Shown: positions 8,641-17,065 of the stretch, one piece after another
Layout of the letters: each line of letters begins with the position of its first letter
Numbering within the stretch: position 1 is the first letter of the stretch
NCBI RefSeq assembly: GCF_007673235.1
Contig: NZ_VDZH01000004.1
Coordinates: forward strand, 124,001-188,000
Origin: Curtobacterium pusillum
GTDB taxonomy: Bacteria; Actinomycetota; Actinomycetes; Actinomycetales; Microbacteriaceae
DNA length: 64,000 nucleotides
Direction: 5' to 3'
Notes under the pieces: generated by a model
The model's input: only the letters and a program-made list of their open reading frames with translations
Told to the model about the DNA's origin: nothing
The model's database searches: none
Position numbers and translations under genes: made by a program

Positions 8641-9587
8641 GCGTGCGGGTCCTCGTCACGGGGGTCACCGGCCAGACGGGCAGCTACCTGGCCGAGACCC
8701 TCCTCCGGCACGGACACGAGGTCGTCGGCGTCTCGAAGACGACCGAGAACGTCGTCGACGGGGTCGACCTCCGGCAGCTCGACCTGACGGACACGGACGC
8801 CCTCGGTCGCCTCGTGGACGAGGTCCGTCCGGACGCGATCGTGAACCTGGCGGCGCAGAGCTCCGTCGCGCGCGCCTGGCAGGACCCCGTCGGCACCGCG
8901 GTCGCGGACGCCATCGTGCCGGCAGCGGTCTTCGCGGCTGCCCGGCGCCTCGCGGACGACGGCATCGACTGCCAGGTCGTCCAGGCGTCGAGCTCGGAGG
9001 TCTTCGGCGCGCCGGCGTCCGGCGTCGTCGACGAGTCCACGCCGGTCGCACCGACGAACCCGTACGGCGCCGCGAAGGCGCACGCGCACCACCTGGTGGC
9101 CGCCTACCGTGCTGCCGGACTGCGCGCGTCGTCGTTGATCCTGTTCAACCACGAGTCGCCGCGCCGGCCGAAGCGCTTCGTCACCCGCCTCATCACGTCG
9201 GCGGTCGCCGACGTGGCACGGGGCCGGGCGGACGAGGTCGTCCTGGCGGACCCGTCGATCGAGCGCGACTGGGGCTGGGCGCCCGACGTCGCCGAGGCGA
9301 TCCGCCTGGTCGTCGAGGCGCGCGCGTCACGCGACTACGTCGTGGCGACGGGCGTGGCGCACAGCGTCGGGTCCTTCGCACTGGCAGCACTCGCGGCAGC
9401 CGGCGTGTCCGACCCCGAGTCCCGGATCCGCGTCGACCCGTCGCTCGCACGACCGACGGACGTCAAGACCGTCGTGGGCGATTCCAGCCGGCTCCGCGAG
9501 GAGCTCGGCTGGCAGCCCACCGTCGGGTTCGAGGACATCGTCCGCGCGATGGTGGACGCCGACCTCGCCGCCACCCCAGAGGACTGA
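8637..9587 (+). CDS. NAD-dependent epimerase/dehydratase, GDP-mannose 4,6-dehydratase-like
   Basis: A 316-residue SDR starting with a GTG that overlaps the gmd stop by 4 nt. It has VTGVTGQTGSYLAETLL (cofactor loop), VQASSSEVFG, YGAAK (Tyr-x3-Lys) and NHESPRRPKRFVTRLI. It is a clear paralogue of the preceding enzyme. It could be a second dehydratase or, by analogy with the RMD enzymes that act after GMD, a 4-keto-6-deoxymannose reductase making GDP-D-rhamnose. The sequence alone does not decide. A strong terminator follows at 9592. Confidence 0.85.
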   Translation: MSVRVLVTGVTGQTGSYLAETLLRHGHEVVGVSKTTENVVDGVDLRQLDLTDTDALGRLVDEVRPDAIVNLAAQSSVARAWQDPVGTAVADAIVPAAVFAAARRLADDGIDCQVVQASSSEVFGAPASGVVDESTPVAPTNPYGAAKAHAHHLVAAYRAAGLRASSLILFNHESPRRPKRFVTRLITSAVADVARGRADEVVLADPSIERDWGWAPDVAEAIRLVVEARASRDYVVATGVAHSVGSFALAALAAAGVSDPESRIRVDPSLARPTDVKTVVGDSSRLREELGWQPTVGFEDIVRAMVDADLAATPED

Positions 9588-9591
9588 CGCC

Positions 9592-9630
9592 GCCGGGGCG
9601 ACGGGCTGCGGCCCGTCGCCCCGGCCATTT
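9592..9630 (+). terminator. Rho-independent terminator of the gmd operon
   Basis: GCCGGGGCGACGGGC (9592-9606) pairs perfectly with 9611-9625 around a TGCG loop and is followed by CATTTT. It ends the two-gene operon and faces the minus-strand FMN reductase. Confidence 0.85.
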
Positions 9631-9647
9631 TCAGCGGCCGATCCGGC

Positions 9648-10283
9648 TCAGTGGCCGAGACCGCCGAGCAGGGACGCGAAGTCCGCCGTCGCCGGGAGCG
9701 CGTCGGCTTCCTGCGGGGTCCGCCTGGAGGCACGGATCGCCCAGGCCAGGTCGTCTCCCGCCCGGCGGATGCGTCCGTCCAGTGCGGCGGAGTCGCCTGC
9801 GCTCCCCCAGTCGTCCGTCGCCGCGAAGACGCCCGTCGGCACCACGGCGGCCCGGAGGTACGCGAAGACCGGGCGCAGGCCGTGCTCGATCGCGAGCGAG
9901 TGCCGTGCGGTCCCGCCGGTGGCACCGAGGAGGACGGGCATCTCGGCGAGCGCGTCCTTGTCGAGCACGTCGAGGAACGACTTCGCCAGGCCGCTCACCC
10001 CGGCGGTGAAGACCGGCGTGACGAACACGACGGCATCGGCCTCGACGACGGTCGCCATCGCGGCGGACAGTGCCGGCGCCGCGAACCGGGTGAGCATCGC
10101 GTCGGTGATCTCGTGCGCCAGCGGGCGCAGGTCGACGTGCAGGACCTTCGCCGCGCCTCCCGGCTCTCCACTGCGACCTGGTGCGGCGAGCGACGCGACG
10201 GTCGCCTCGGCCAGGCGGTCGGCGAGCAGGCGGGTGGAGCTGGGCTCGGAGAGCCCGGCGGAGACGACGGCGATGGTGGTCAT
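9648..10283 (-). CDS. NADPH-dependent FMN reductase family protein
   Basis: A 211-residue flavodoxin-like protein, MTTIAVVSAGLSEPSSTRLLADRLAEA. The phosphate-binding loop SAGLSEPSSTR and the later FVTPVFTAGVSGLAKSFLDVLD match NADPH:FMN reductases, as used by sulfonate or other flavin-dependent monooxygenases. The ATG 10283 is preferred; upstream frame to 10430 enters the rpsO terminator region. The segment encoding IRASRR near the C-terminus (9723-9735) carries a 13-nt match to the core of the dispersed palindromic element. The partner monooxygenase is not in the window. Confidence 0.85.
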   Translation of the reverse strand: MTTIAVVSAGLSEPSSTRLLADRLAEATVASLAAPGRSGEPGGAAKVLHVDLRPLAHEITDAMLTRFAAPALSAAMATVVEADAVVFVTPVFTAGVSGLAKSFLDVLDKDALAEMPVLLGATGGTARHSLAIEHGLRPVFAYLRAAVVPTGVFAATDDWGSAGDSAALDGRIRRAGDDLAWAIRASRRTPQEADALPATADFASLLGGLGH

Positions 10284-10387
10284 GGTGAGTCCCGACTTTC
10301 GATGCGTTTGCATGAACATCGTACCCAACACGAGGCCCTGCGCAACCATTCCCGCGCGCCCGCACCAGCGCTCGCGCCCGGAACGGA

Positions 10388-10424
10388 GAACGCCCCGGTC
10401 CTCACGAGGAGGACCGGGGCGTTC
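10388..10424 (-). terminator. Rho-independent-type hairpin downstream of rpsO
   Basis: A 16-bp perfect stem (10388-10403 with 10409-10424, loop ACGAG) lies 21 nt past the rpsO stop. It lacks a long T-run but is a strong GC hairpin. Confidence 0.8.
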
Positions 10425-10445
10425 GGTCAAGCGTGGGTCGGTCGA

Positions 10446-10715
10446 CTAGCGACGCAGGCCGAGGCGCTCGATGAGCGCACGGTAGCGGGCGATGTCGACG
10501 TCGGAGAGGTAACCGAGGAGACGGCGACGCTGACCGACCATGAGCAGCAGACCACGACGCGAGTGGTGGTCGTGCTTGTGCTCCTTGAGGTGCTCGTTCA
10601 GGTCGTTGATGCGACGAGTCAGAACGGCGACCTGGACCTCGGGGGAACCGGTGTCGCCCGGGTGGGTCGCGTACTCTTCGATGATCTCCTGCTTGACCTT
10701 CGCGTCAAGTGCCAT
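10446..10715 (-). CDS. rpsO: 30S ribosomal protein S15
   Basis: 89 residues, [36 protein letters not shown] to LIERLGLRR, the full S15 length and signature ([22 protein letters not shown]). S15 binds 16S rRNA in the platform of the small subunit. The ATG at 10715 has AGGGGA upstream. A hairpin terminator lies downstream. A TAGTCT box at 10804-10809 (minus strand) is a possible -10, giving a leader of about 85 nt where S15 often controls its own translation. Confidence 0.98.
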   Translation of the reverse strand: MALDAKVKQEIIEEYATHPGDTGSPEVQVAVLTRRINDLNEHLKEHKHDHHSRRGLLLMVGQRRRLLGYLSDVDIARYRALIERLGLRR

Positions 10716-10817
10716 GCGTAGATCCCCTTTCAGTCCGTTGCGCGGTGCCCGTACCGAATGCACGAGCGCTCTTTGTCCGCGGCCGTTCGACGGCAACCGC
10801 CCAAGACTACCAGAGTG

Positions 10818-11264
10818 TCAGGCGGTCCGAGCCCGCAGACGGCGGCGCCTCGGTGCCGGCAGCAGGCTGCGGACGAGTCCGACGAGCGTCGCGCCGAGCA
10901 GACCGCCGAGGCCGTTCGAGAGCACGTCGCGCGGATCGGCCACGCGGTACGGCAGGTAGGTCGCCTGCGCGAACTCGATGCCGGTGGAGAGCACGACCGC
11001 GACGACGGCGCCGAGGATCCACCAGCGACGCGGCAGCCACAGCGCGGCGAGCATCCCGACGGGGACGAACATGGCGATGTTCGCGAGGAACTCCGTGCGG
11101 TCGTAGGAGAACCACGAGCCGTGCGGGAGCTGCTGGACCCAGGCGATCGCGTGCAGCACGAGGGAGTTCTGCGCCGACGTGAAGACCTGCGGTGTCAGCG
11201 TCATCCGCCAGATCACCCAGGCGTACGCCGCGGTCAGGGCGAGGAGGAGGAGCTTCCGGAACAT
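10818..11264 (-). CDS. VanZ family membrane protein
   Basis: 148 residues with about four membrane segments: 4-20, 65-82 (EFLANIAMFVPVGMLAALW), 88-105 and 122-135. FxANIxMFVPxG and the following GIEFAQ.....RVADPRDVLSNGLGGLLG are the VanZ signature. The name comes from a teicoplanin-resistance accessory gene; most members have no proven role. The ATG 11264 starts right at the first membrane helix. It is divergent from the GH6 gene; between them lies about 100 nt with no further gene. Confidence 0.88.
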   Translation of the reverse strand: MFRKLLLLALTAAYAWVIWRMTLTPQVFTSAQNSLVLHAIAWVQQLPHGSWFSYDRTEFLANIAMFVPVGMLAALWLPRRWWILGAVVAVVLSTGIEFAQATYLPYRVADPRDVLSNGLGGLLGATLVGLVRSLLPAPRRRRLRARTA

Positions 11265-11366
11265 CCCGCCAGTCTGCGGGACCGCCCTGACAGGGAGCAC
11301 CGCCGAGGCTGGGGGAACGCCCAGCGGGTCTGGGCGTTCGCCCGTCCCACCTGCGAGCATGGGCGC

Positions 11367-12410
11367 ATGCCGAGTGTCGAGGGAACCCGTGCACGTCGCA
11401 GTCCCGGCCGTCGTCAGTGGACGTGGATCGGGATCGCGGCGGTGGTCGTGGCGGCGCTCGTCACCACGCTCGTGCTGGTCCTCCCCCGCGGATCCGGCAC
11501 CGACGGACGGCACGTCGCCGAGCGGAAGTCCGCCTCCGGGGCGTTCCCCGGCGGTCTCGCCCGACAGCCGGCGGACGAGAACCAACCCGGCAAGCGCGAG
11601 TCCCAGGCCCGGGCCGACGGCGACGACACCACCGCGGCCAAGATCGCCGTCATCGCCGACCAGCCGATCGCGACGTGGCTCACGAACACCTCGGTCAGCG
11701 AGACCCGACAGACCATCCGCGACGTCGTCCGGAGCGCCGAGGCGCAGCGGAAGACCCCGGTGTTCGTGCTGTACAACGTCCCCGATCGCGACTGCGGCAG
11801 CTACTCCAAGGGTGGGACACAGGCCGACGAGTACCTGCCGTGGGTGCGGTCCGCCGTGCGGGCGATGGCGGGGTCGAAGGCCGTCGTGCTCGTCGAACCC
11901 GACGCCATCGCCCAGATCCAGGTGTGCAAGCGACTCGAGCAGGACCGGCTCCCGCTCCTCCGGAAGGCGGTCGACGAGCTCAGCGGGCACGGCCTCACCG
12001 TCTACCTCGACGGCGGGAACGAGAACCGGGTACCGACCGCCACGATGGCGAAGTGGCTGCGTGCCGCCGGGGTCGACCAGACGCAGGGCTTCTTCACGAA
12101 CGTGTCGAACTTCTACCGGGTCGACCAGGAGCGCGCCTACGCCGACGAGCTGGCGGACGCGATCGGTGACGACCCGCACTTCGTCATCGACGTCTCGCGC
12201 AACGGGCAGGGCTGGCGTGGCACGTGGTGCAACCCGCACGGCGCGGGGCTCGGGCAGGCACCGCACGTCACGCGCGGGTCGACCCGGCTGGACGCGCTGC
12301 TCTGGGTGAAGACGCCCGGCCTCAGCGACGGCACGTGCAACGGCGGACCCGCAGCCGGCCAGTGGTGGGAGTCGTACGCGCTCGGCCTCGTCGAGAACCG
12401 CAAGCGCTGA
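11367..12410 (+). CDS. Glycoside hydrolase family 6 protein (secreted or membrane-anchored)
   Basis: 347 residues. Residues 1-16 are basic and 18-40 hydrophobic (WIGIAAVVVAALVTTLVLVLP), a signal anchor or uncleaved signal. The catalytic domain starts near residue 92. VFVLYNVPDRDCGSYSKGG contains the GH6 catalytic-acid region (Asp142), and VVLVEPDAIAQ (Asp179) is the second conserved Asp motif. YLDGGN, GFFTNVSNFY and DVSRNGQGW.GTWCNPHGAGLG complete the family pattern; the conserved Cys pair is present. Family members cut beta-1,4-glucan (cellulose). No cellulose-binding module is present. This fits a plant-associated lifestyle, which is inference. Confidence 0.9.
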   Translation: MPSVEGTRARRSPGRRQWTWIGIAAVVVAALVTTLVLVLPRGSGTDGRHVAERKSASGAFPGGLARQPADENQPGKRESQARADGDDTTAAKIAVIADQPIATWLTNTSVSETRQTIRDVVRSAEAQRKTPVFVLYNVPDRDCGSYSKGGTQADEYLPWVRSAVRAMAGSKAVVLVEPDAIAQIQVCKRLEQDRLPLLRKAVDELSGHGLTVYLDGGNENRVPTATMAKWLRAAGVDQTQGFFTNVSNFYRVDQERAYADELADAIGDDPHFVIDVSRNGQGWRGTWCNPHGAGLGQAPHVTRGSTRLDALLWVKTPGLSDGTCNGGPAAGQWWESYALGLVENRKR

Positions 12411-12445
12411 CCGCCCCTGTCGGTGCCCGGTGGTTGCATGACGCC

Positions 12446-13495
12446 ATGACCCCGACCGACCGCGTCCGATCCGTCGTCCCGCCGTACCTGCTCCGCGCCG
12501 TCGCCGACGCGGACGCCTTCCCCCGCGCGGCCTCGGCCGCCCGCACCGCCCTCGCGTCGCTCGACACCGTGCAGCGCCCGAAGCACGAGCACCGCGTCCG
12601 GTCGCAGGGCGTCAGCGGCACGGTCGACCGATCACCGCAGCGCACGATCTCGGACGCCCACGGCACCACGACGCTGCCCGGCACCACCGTCCGGCGCGAG
12701 GGCGACCCCGAATCCGGCGACGCCGCGGTGGACGAGGCGTACACCGGCCTCGGCGCCACGCACGCGTTCTGGCTCGAGGTGTTCGGCCGGGTGTCGATCG
12801 ACGGCGCCGGTCTCCCACTCGACGCCACGGTGCACTACGGGCAGGACTACGACAACGCGTACTGGGACGGCAGTCGCATGGTGTTCGGCGACGGGGACGG
12901 CGAGGTCTTCAACCGCTTCACGATCGCCCTCGACGTCATCGGCCACGAGCTCGCGCACGGCGTCACGCAGTACACGGCTGACCTGACGTACCAGGGGCAG
13001 TCGGGCGCGCTGAACGAGTCGATCAGCGACGTCTTCGGCTCGCTCGTCGCGCAGTACGCCGCGCGCGAGACCGCGGAGCAGGCCTCGTGGCTCATCGGCG
13101 AAGGGCTCTTCACGGCCGCCGTGCACGGGGTCGCCCTGCGCTCGATGCGCGCCCCGGGCACGGCCTACGACGACCCGGTGCTCGGAAAGGACCCTCAGCC
13201 CGCGACGATGGCCGGGTACGTCGACACCACCGAGGACGCCGGCGGCGTGCACACGAACTCGGGCATCCCGAACCACGCGTTCTTCCTGGCCGCGACCACG
13301 ATCGGCGGCAACGCGTGGGACGGTGCGGGAGCCGTCTGGTGGGACGCCCTCACCTCCGACGCCGTCACCGCGTCGATCGACTTCGCCGGGTTCGCGGCGG
13401 TGACGATCGACGCCGCTGCCGCCCGCTTCGGCACGGGCTCGTCGCAGCACACGGCGGTCCAGGAGGCCTGGCGGACGGTGGGCGTGCTCGACTGA
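12446..13495 (+). CDS. M4 family (thermolysin/protealysin-type) metallopeptidase
   Basis: 349 residues. The zinc motif HELAH is at 167-171 with the third ligand Glu191 in GALNESISDVFG; His269 in GVHTNSGIPNHAF matches the transition-state His of thermolysin. The N-terminal 60 residues (VPPYLLRAVADADAF...) resemble the short propeptide of protealysin-like proteases, not the long FTP-PepSY prodomain. No signal peptide is evident, as in protealysin-like members. The ATG 12446 is chosen; frame upstream lies inside the GH6 gene. The emfourin-like inhibitor gene follows 27 nt downstream. Confidence 0.92.
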   Translation: MTPTDRVRSVVPPYLLRAVADADAFPRAASAARTALASLDTVQRPKHEHRVRSQGVSGTVDRSPQRTISDAHGTTTLPGTTVRREGDPESGDAAVDEAYTGLGATHAFWLEVFGRVSIDGAGLPLDATVHYGQDYDNAYWDGSRMVFGDGDGEVFNRFTIALDVIGHELAHGVTQYTADLTYQGQSGALNESISDVFGSLVAQYAARETAEQASWLIGEGLFTAAVHGVALRSMRAPGTAYDDPVLGKDPQPATMAGYVDTTEDAGGVHTNSGIPNHAFFLAATTIGGNAWDGAGAVWWDALTSDAVTASIDFAGFAAVTIDAAAARFGTGSSQHTAVQEAWRTVGVLD

Positions 13496-13522
13496 CGTGG
13501 GCGCCGGGCGTACGGTCGGGGC

Positions 13523-13795
13523 ATGCGCATCGACGTCCGCCGCACCGGAGGGCTCGCGGGCCTCTCGCGGGGCTGGCGGGTCGACACCGACGTGTGCGAC
13601 GACCCGTCCGGGTGGTCGGACCTCGTCGGTGCTCTGCCCCGCGATGCGCCGTCAGCCCCGGCGCCGGGCGTCCGCGACGACTACACGTGGACGATCACCG
13701 TCGAGCGGACGACGGTCACGATCCCAGGCACCCGCCTCGACGGCCCGTGGGCGGCCCTGGTGACGCGCGTGCGCGCCGAGGGCACCCCGACCTGA
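13523..13795 (+). CDS. Emfourin-like protealysin inhibitor
   Basis: 90 residues, MRIDVRRTGGLAGLSRGWRV, with a central DDYTWTITVERTTVTIPG strand pair. A small protein of this pattern directly after a protealysin-type M4 gene matches the emfourin family, which inhibits the neighbouring protease and is thought to protect the cell from it. TACGGT (13511-13516) ends 6 nt before the ATG, so this gene may also have its own leaderless transcript, independent of the protease mRNA. Assignment rests on context and N-terminal pattern. Confidence 0.8.
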   Translation: MRIDVRRTGGLAGLSRGWRVDTDVCDDPSGWSDLVGALPRDAPSAPAPGVRDDYTWTITVERTTVTIPGTRLDGPWAALVTRVRAEGTPT

Positions 13796-13823
13796 CGGAC
13801 GCACGCCGCGCCTCCGGTCCGTC
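13794..13823. repeat. Partial dispersed palindromic element
   Basis: The right arm CCGCGCCTCCGGTCCGTC (13806-13823) of the REP-like element is present, with only a 7-nt GACGGAC (13794-13800) left as partner. It overlaps the emfourin stop codon and lies between convergent genes. Confidence 0.55.
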
Positions 13824-13853
13824 GAGCCGCCCGCGAAGTGCCGCAGCCCGCGC

Positions 13854-16097
13854 TCACGCCACGTCGATGACCGTCAGTCGACGCGTCGGCCGCGTCATCG
13901 CGACGTAGACCGCCGCGGCGGCCCGCGCCGCGTCCGCCCCCACGCGGGCCGGGTCGACGAGCAGGACGCCGTCGAACTCCAGGCCCTTCGCGTCTGCCCC
14001 GGTCAGCACCGTGACCGACCCGGGCCGGGGCGACCCGAGCGAGCGGACGTCCGCCTCGGTCCGGGCGAGACGCTGTCGCACGGCGTCGACGTCTTCCTCG
14101 GGCACGATGACGCCGATCGTGCCGGAGCCGATGTGCTCCCGCTCGGTGTCGACGACCGACGCGACGGTGTCGAACAGGTCCGCGCGGGACGCCTGCAACC
14201 GCACCACGGGGTCGCCGTCGCGCACGGCCTCGTTCCGGGTGACCGTCAGACCCGCAGCGTCGGCGAACTCCCCCGCGGCCTGCACGATGGAGCGGGGCGT
14301 GCGGTAGTTCACCGTGAGCTCCTCGACGCGGTGCGCGATCGGCACCTGCGGCGCGCGGCCCCGGCGACGACGGGCGAGGGCGCCGATGACGTCGTCCCAC
14401 GTTCGGGCGGCACCGGGCGAGGAGCCCTGCGCCATGTCGCCGACGATCGTGAACGACCGGAGCGGGTTCCGGCGGGCGAGGACCCGCCACTGCATCGGGG
14501 AGAGCTCCTGGGCCTCGTCGACGACGATGTGCCCGTAGGTCCACTCGCGGTCCTCGGCGGCACGTTCGGCGGTGCTCCGGGCGTCACCGCCCTCGGCGAA
14601 GGACCCGGCGACCTGCTCGGCGGTGACGATGCCCTCGACGCCCATGTTCTCGATCGCCTGGCGGGCGTTCTCGATGTCGCGGTTGCGGCTCGCCTTCGCC
14701 GCACGCTTCGCCGCGCCGCCGGTGGGGTCGAACGGGCCGAGGAGTTCGGCGGCTTCGTCGAGGAGCGGGACGTCCTCCACCGTGGAGGCGGCTCCGCGTG
14801 CGCGCAGCAGCAGGGCGCGGCGCTCCGGGGTCCAGTGCGGGGTGAGCGACGCCAGCCAGTTCGGCCGCGCGTAGAGGTCCTCGAGGAACTTCTCCGGCGA
14901 CAGCGGCAGCCACGCGGTGTTGAGCAGCACGCGGGCGTCGTACGACGAGCGGATGTCCTCGCGCAGGACCTTCTCGTCCGCCTCGTCGACCGCGGTGCCG
15001 CGGGCGCGGAGCTGGTCGGCGAGCAACCGGGTCATCGCGTCGAGGGCGATCTTGTTGAACGTGACCCGCGCGACGTTGTGCGGCTTGCCTCGGTCCTGCG
15101 CACGCTTCATGGCGTCGGCGACGAGCTCGGGCGGCACCACGAGCCGTTCCCCCTCGACGTCGAGCGTGACGGACTCGGTCGGGACGACCTGCCGGGACCG
15201 CACGGCGCGGCGGAACAGCTGCGCCATCTCGGCCGAGCCCTTCACCGCGGCGACGTCACGGTGGTCGTGCTTCGTCGCGTGGACGCCCGGGTACAGCGAC
15301 CCGAGGGACGCCATCACGACACCGGTCTCGCCGAGCGACGGCAGCACCTGCTCGATGTAGGTCAGGAACGCCGGGGACGGACCGACCATGAGCACGCCGG
15401 AGCCCCGGAGGCGCTCGCGGTACGAGTACAGCAGGTAGGCGGCGCGGTGCAGCGCGACGGCGGTCTTGCCGGTGCCGGGGCCGCCCTGCACGATGAGGAC
15501 GCCCTCGAGCGGTGAACGGATGATCCGGTCCTGCTCGCCCTGGATCGTCGCGACGATGTCCGTCATCCGACCGGTGCGCTCGGCGGTGACGGCCGCGAGC
15601 AATGCGCCCTCGCCTTGCAGGTGCGTGCGTTCGTCGTCGTAGAGGGTGGCGTCGAAGACCTCGTCCTCGATGCCGACCACACTGCGCCCGTCGAGGGTCA
15701 GGTGCCGGCGCGCGCGCATCCCCATCGGGTGCGCGGCGGTCGCCTGGTAGAAGGCACTCGCACCGGGGACGCGCCAGTCGAGCAGGAGCGGGCGGTGCTC
15801 GCGGTCGCGCAGTCCGACGCGGCCGATGTAGCGGAAGGCGTCCTCGTCGCTGTCTGGCTCGGAGACCTCGAGCCGGCCGAAGACCAACCGGTCCCCCACG
15901 CGCTCGAGCGTCGCCATGGTGTCCTCGTAGAGCCGCGCGTAGGCGTCGCGCTCGCTGCGGCTCTGGTGGTTCCCGCCGACCGCCTGACGGCGGGTCTCGG
16001 CGAGTCGCTGTTCGGCCTCGGCGGTCAGCTCGTCGAGTCGGGCGAAGAGCCCGTCCACGTAGCCACGCTCGCGGTCGATCTCGGTCGGTTCGGACAC
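13854..16097 (-). CDS. HelD-like UvrD/Rep-family helicase (RNA polymerase-associated type)
   Basis: 747 residues. The N-terminal 1-60 is an antiparallel coiled-coil-like arm (EIDRERGYVDGLFARLDELTAEAEQRLAETRRQ). A beta-rich segment follows (YIGRVGLRDREHRPLLLDWRVP), then Walker A GGPGTGKT at 205-212, Walker B HIVVDEAQELSPMQW and motif VAMTRPTRRLTVID at the C-terminus. This layout is that of HelD, which removes or recycles stalled RNA polymerase; the actinobacterial homologue HelR displaces rifampicin from the enzyme. The GTG 16097 has GAAGGG 6 nt upstream; TTG 16103 is possible. TACACT at 16127-16132 (minus strand) is a likely -10. Confidence 0.88.
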   Translation of the reverse strand: MSEPTEIDRERGYVDGLFARLDELTAEAEQRLAETRRQAVGGNHQSRSERDAYARLYEDTMATLERVGDRLVFGRLEVSEPDSDEDAFRYIGRVGLRDREHRPLLLDWRVPGASAFYQATAAHPMGMRARRHLTLDGRSVVGIEDEVFDATLYDDERTHLQGEGALLAAVTAERTGRMTDIVATIQGEQDRIIRSPLEGVLIVQGGPGTGKTAVALHRAAYLLYSYRERLRGSGVLMVGPSPAFLTYIEQVLPSLGETGVVMASLGSLYPGVHATKHDHRDVAAVKGSAEMAQLFRRAVRSRQVVPTESVTLDVEGERLVVPPELVADAMKRAQDRGKPHNVARVTFNKIALDAMTRLLADQLRARGTAVDEADEKVLREDIRSSYDARVLLNTAWLPLSPEKFLEDLYARPNWLASLTPHWTPERRALLLRARGAASTVEDVPLLDEAAELLGPFDPTGGAAKRAAKASRNRDIENARQAIENMGVEGIVTAEQVAGSFAEGGDARSTAERAAEDREWTYGHIVVDEAQELSPMQWRVLARRNPLRSFTIVGDMAQGSSPGAARTWDDVIGALARRRRGRAPQVPIAHRVEELTVNYRTPRSIVQAAGEFADAAGLTVTRNEAVRDGDPVVRLQASRADLFDTVASVVDTEREHIGSGTIGVIVPEEDVDAVRQRLARTEADVRSLGSPRPGSVTVLTGADAKGLEFDGVLLVDPARVGADAARAAAAVYVAMTRPTRRLTVIDVA

Positions 16098-16168
16098 ACA
16101 CAACCCTTCGGGAAATAGGGGTGTCCAGTGTAGTCCCGCCGGACCGACACCGCAGACGGGACCGCGGA

Positions 16169-16214
16169 ACGGACTGGAGGCGCGGTGCCAGTTGGCACCG
16201 CGCCTCCGGTCCGT
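16169..16214. repeat. Dispersed palindromic element (REP-like), compact copy
   Basis: Arms 16169-16190 and 16193-16214 form a 22-bp stem with one G.T wobble and a 2-nt loop. Core GGACTGGAGGCGCGGTGCCA. It lies between the aldo/keto reductase stop and the HelD-like gene start. Confidence 0.85.
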
Positions 16215-16228
16215 CGGACGCGAAGCGT

Positions 16229-17065
16229 CTACATCTCCTCGTGCGTGTCCGGGTCGCCGTCCCAGAGGCGGCCGCGCTCGAGCGCGGAGATCGCCGCGAC
16301 CTCGGCGTCGGTCAGCTCGAAGCCGAAGACGTCGAGGTTCTCGCGCTGCCGTGCCGCGTCGCCCGACTTCGGCACCGGGACGGCACCGATCTGGACGTGC
16401 CAGCGGAGCACGACCTGACCCGGGGCGACCCCGTGCGCGGCGGCCGCGTCGACGATCGGCTGCTCGGTGAGGAGCTCCGACCGCTTCGCGAGGGGGCTCC
16501 AGCTCTCGGTCACGATCCCGAGCTCCTGGTGCACCTTCCGCAGTGCGGCCTGCGGGAAGTACGGGTGCAGCTCGACCTGGTTCACGGCCGGCGCGACCCC
16601 GGTGGCGTCGACGATGCGACGGAGGTGCTCCGGCGTGAAGTTCGAGACGCCGATCGAGCGGACCTTGCCGCTGTCGCGGAGGTCGACGAACGCCTTCCAC
16701 GTGTCGACGAACTTGTCCACCGACGGGTTCGGCCAGTGGATGAGGTACAGGTCGACGTGGTCGAGGCCGAGGTTCCCGAGTGTCTCGTCGATCGACCGGT
16801 GCGCCTCGTCGTAGCCGTGGTGACGACCGGGGAGCTTCGACGTGACGACGAGGTCCTCACGCTCGACCTCGGACTCGCGCACGGCCTTGCCAACGGCGTC
16901 CTCGTTGCCGTAGTTCAGCGCCGTGTCGAGCAGCCGGTAGCCGCCCGAGATCGCGGTGCCGACCGCGGCGGCGCCCTCGTCGCCGTCCAGCCCGTAGGTC
17001 CCGAGACCGAGCTCGGGGAACCGGTGACCGTCGTTCAGCTCGATCGTCGGGGCACCGACCTGCAT
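16229..17065 (-). CDS. Aldo/keto reductase
   Basis: 278 residues. GLGTYGLDGDEGAAAVGTAISGGYRLLDTALNYGNED contains catalytic Asp and Tyr; VTSKLPGRHHGYD holds the catalytic Lys and YLIHWPNP the His. VPVPKSGDAARQRENLDVFGFEL is the NADPH-binding end. It reduces carbonyl compounds with NADPH; many actinobacterial homologues are called 2,5-diketo-D-gluconate reductase, but the substrate is not determined. Its ATG shares one base with the FKBP stop (TGATG), so the two are translationally coupled. Confidence 0.92.
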   Translation of the reverse strand: MQVGAPTIELNDGHRFPELGLGTYGLDGDEGAAAVGTAISGGYRLLDTALNYGNEDAVGKAVRESEVEREDLVVTSKLPGRHHGYDEAHRSIDETLGNLGLDHVDLYLIHWPNPSVDKFVDTWKAFVDLRDSGKVRSIGVSNFTPEHLRRIVDATGVAPAVNQVELHPYFPQAALRKVHQELGIVTESWSPLAKRSELLTEQPIVDAAAAHGVAPGQVVLRWHVQIGAVPVPKSGDAARQRENLDVFGFELTDAEVAAISALERGRLWDGDPDTHEEM

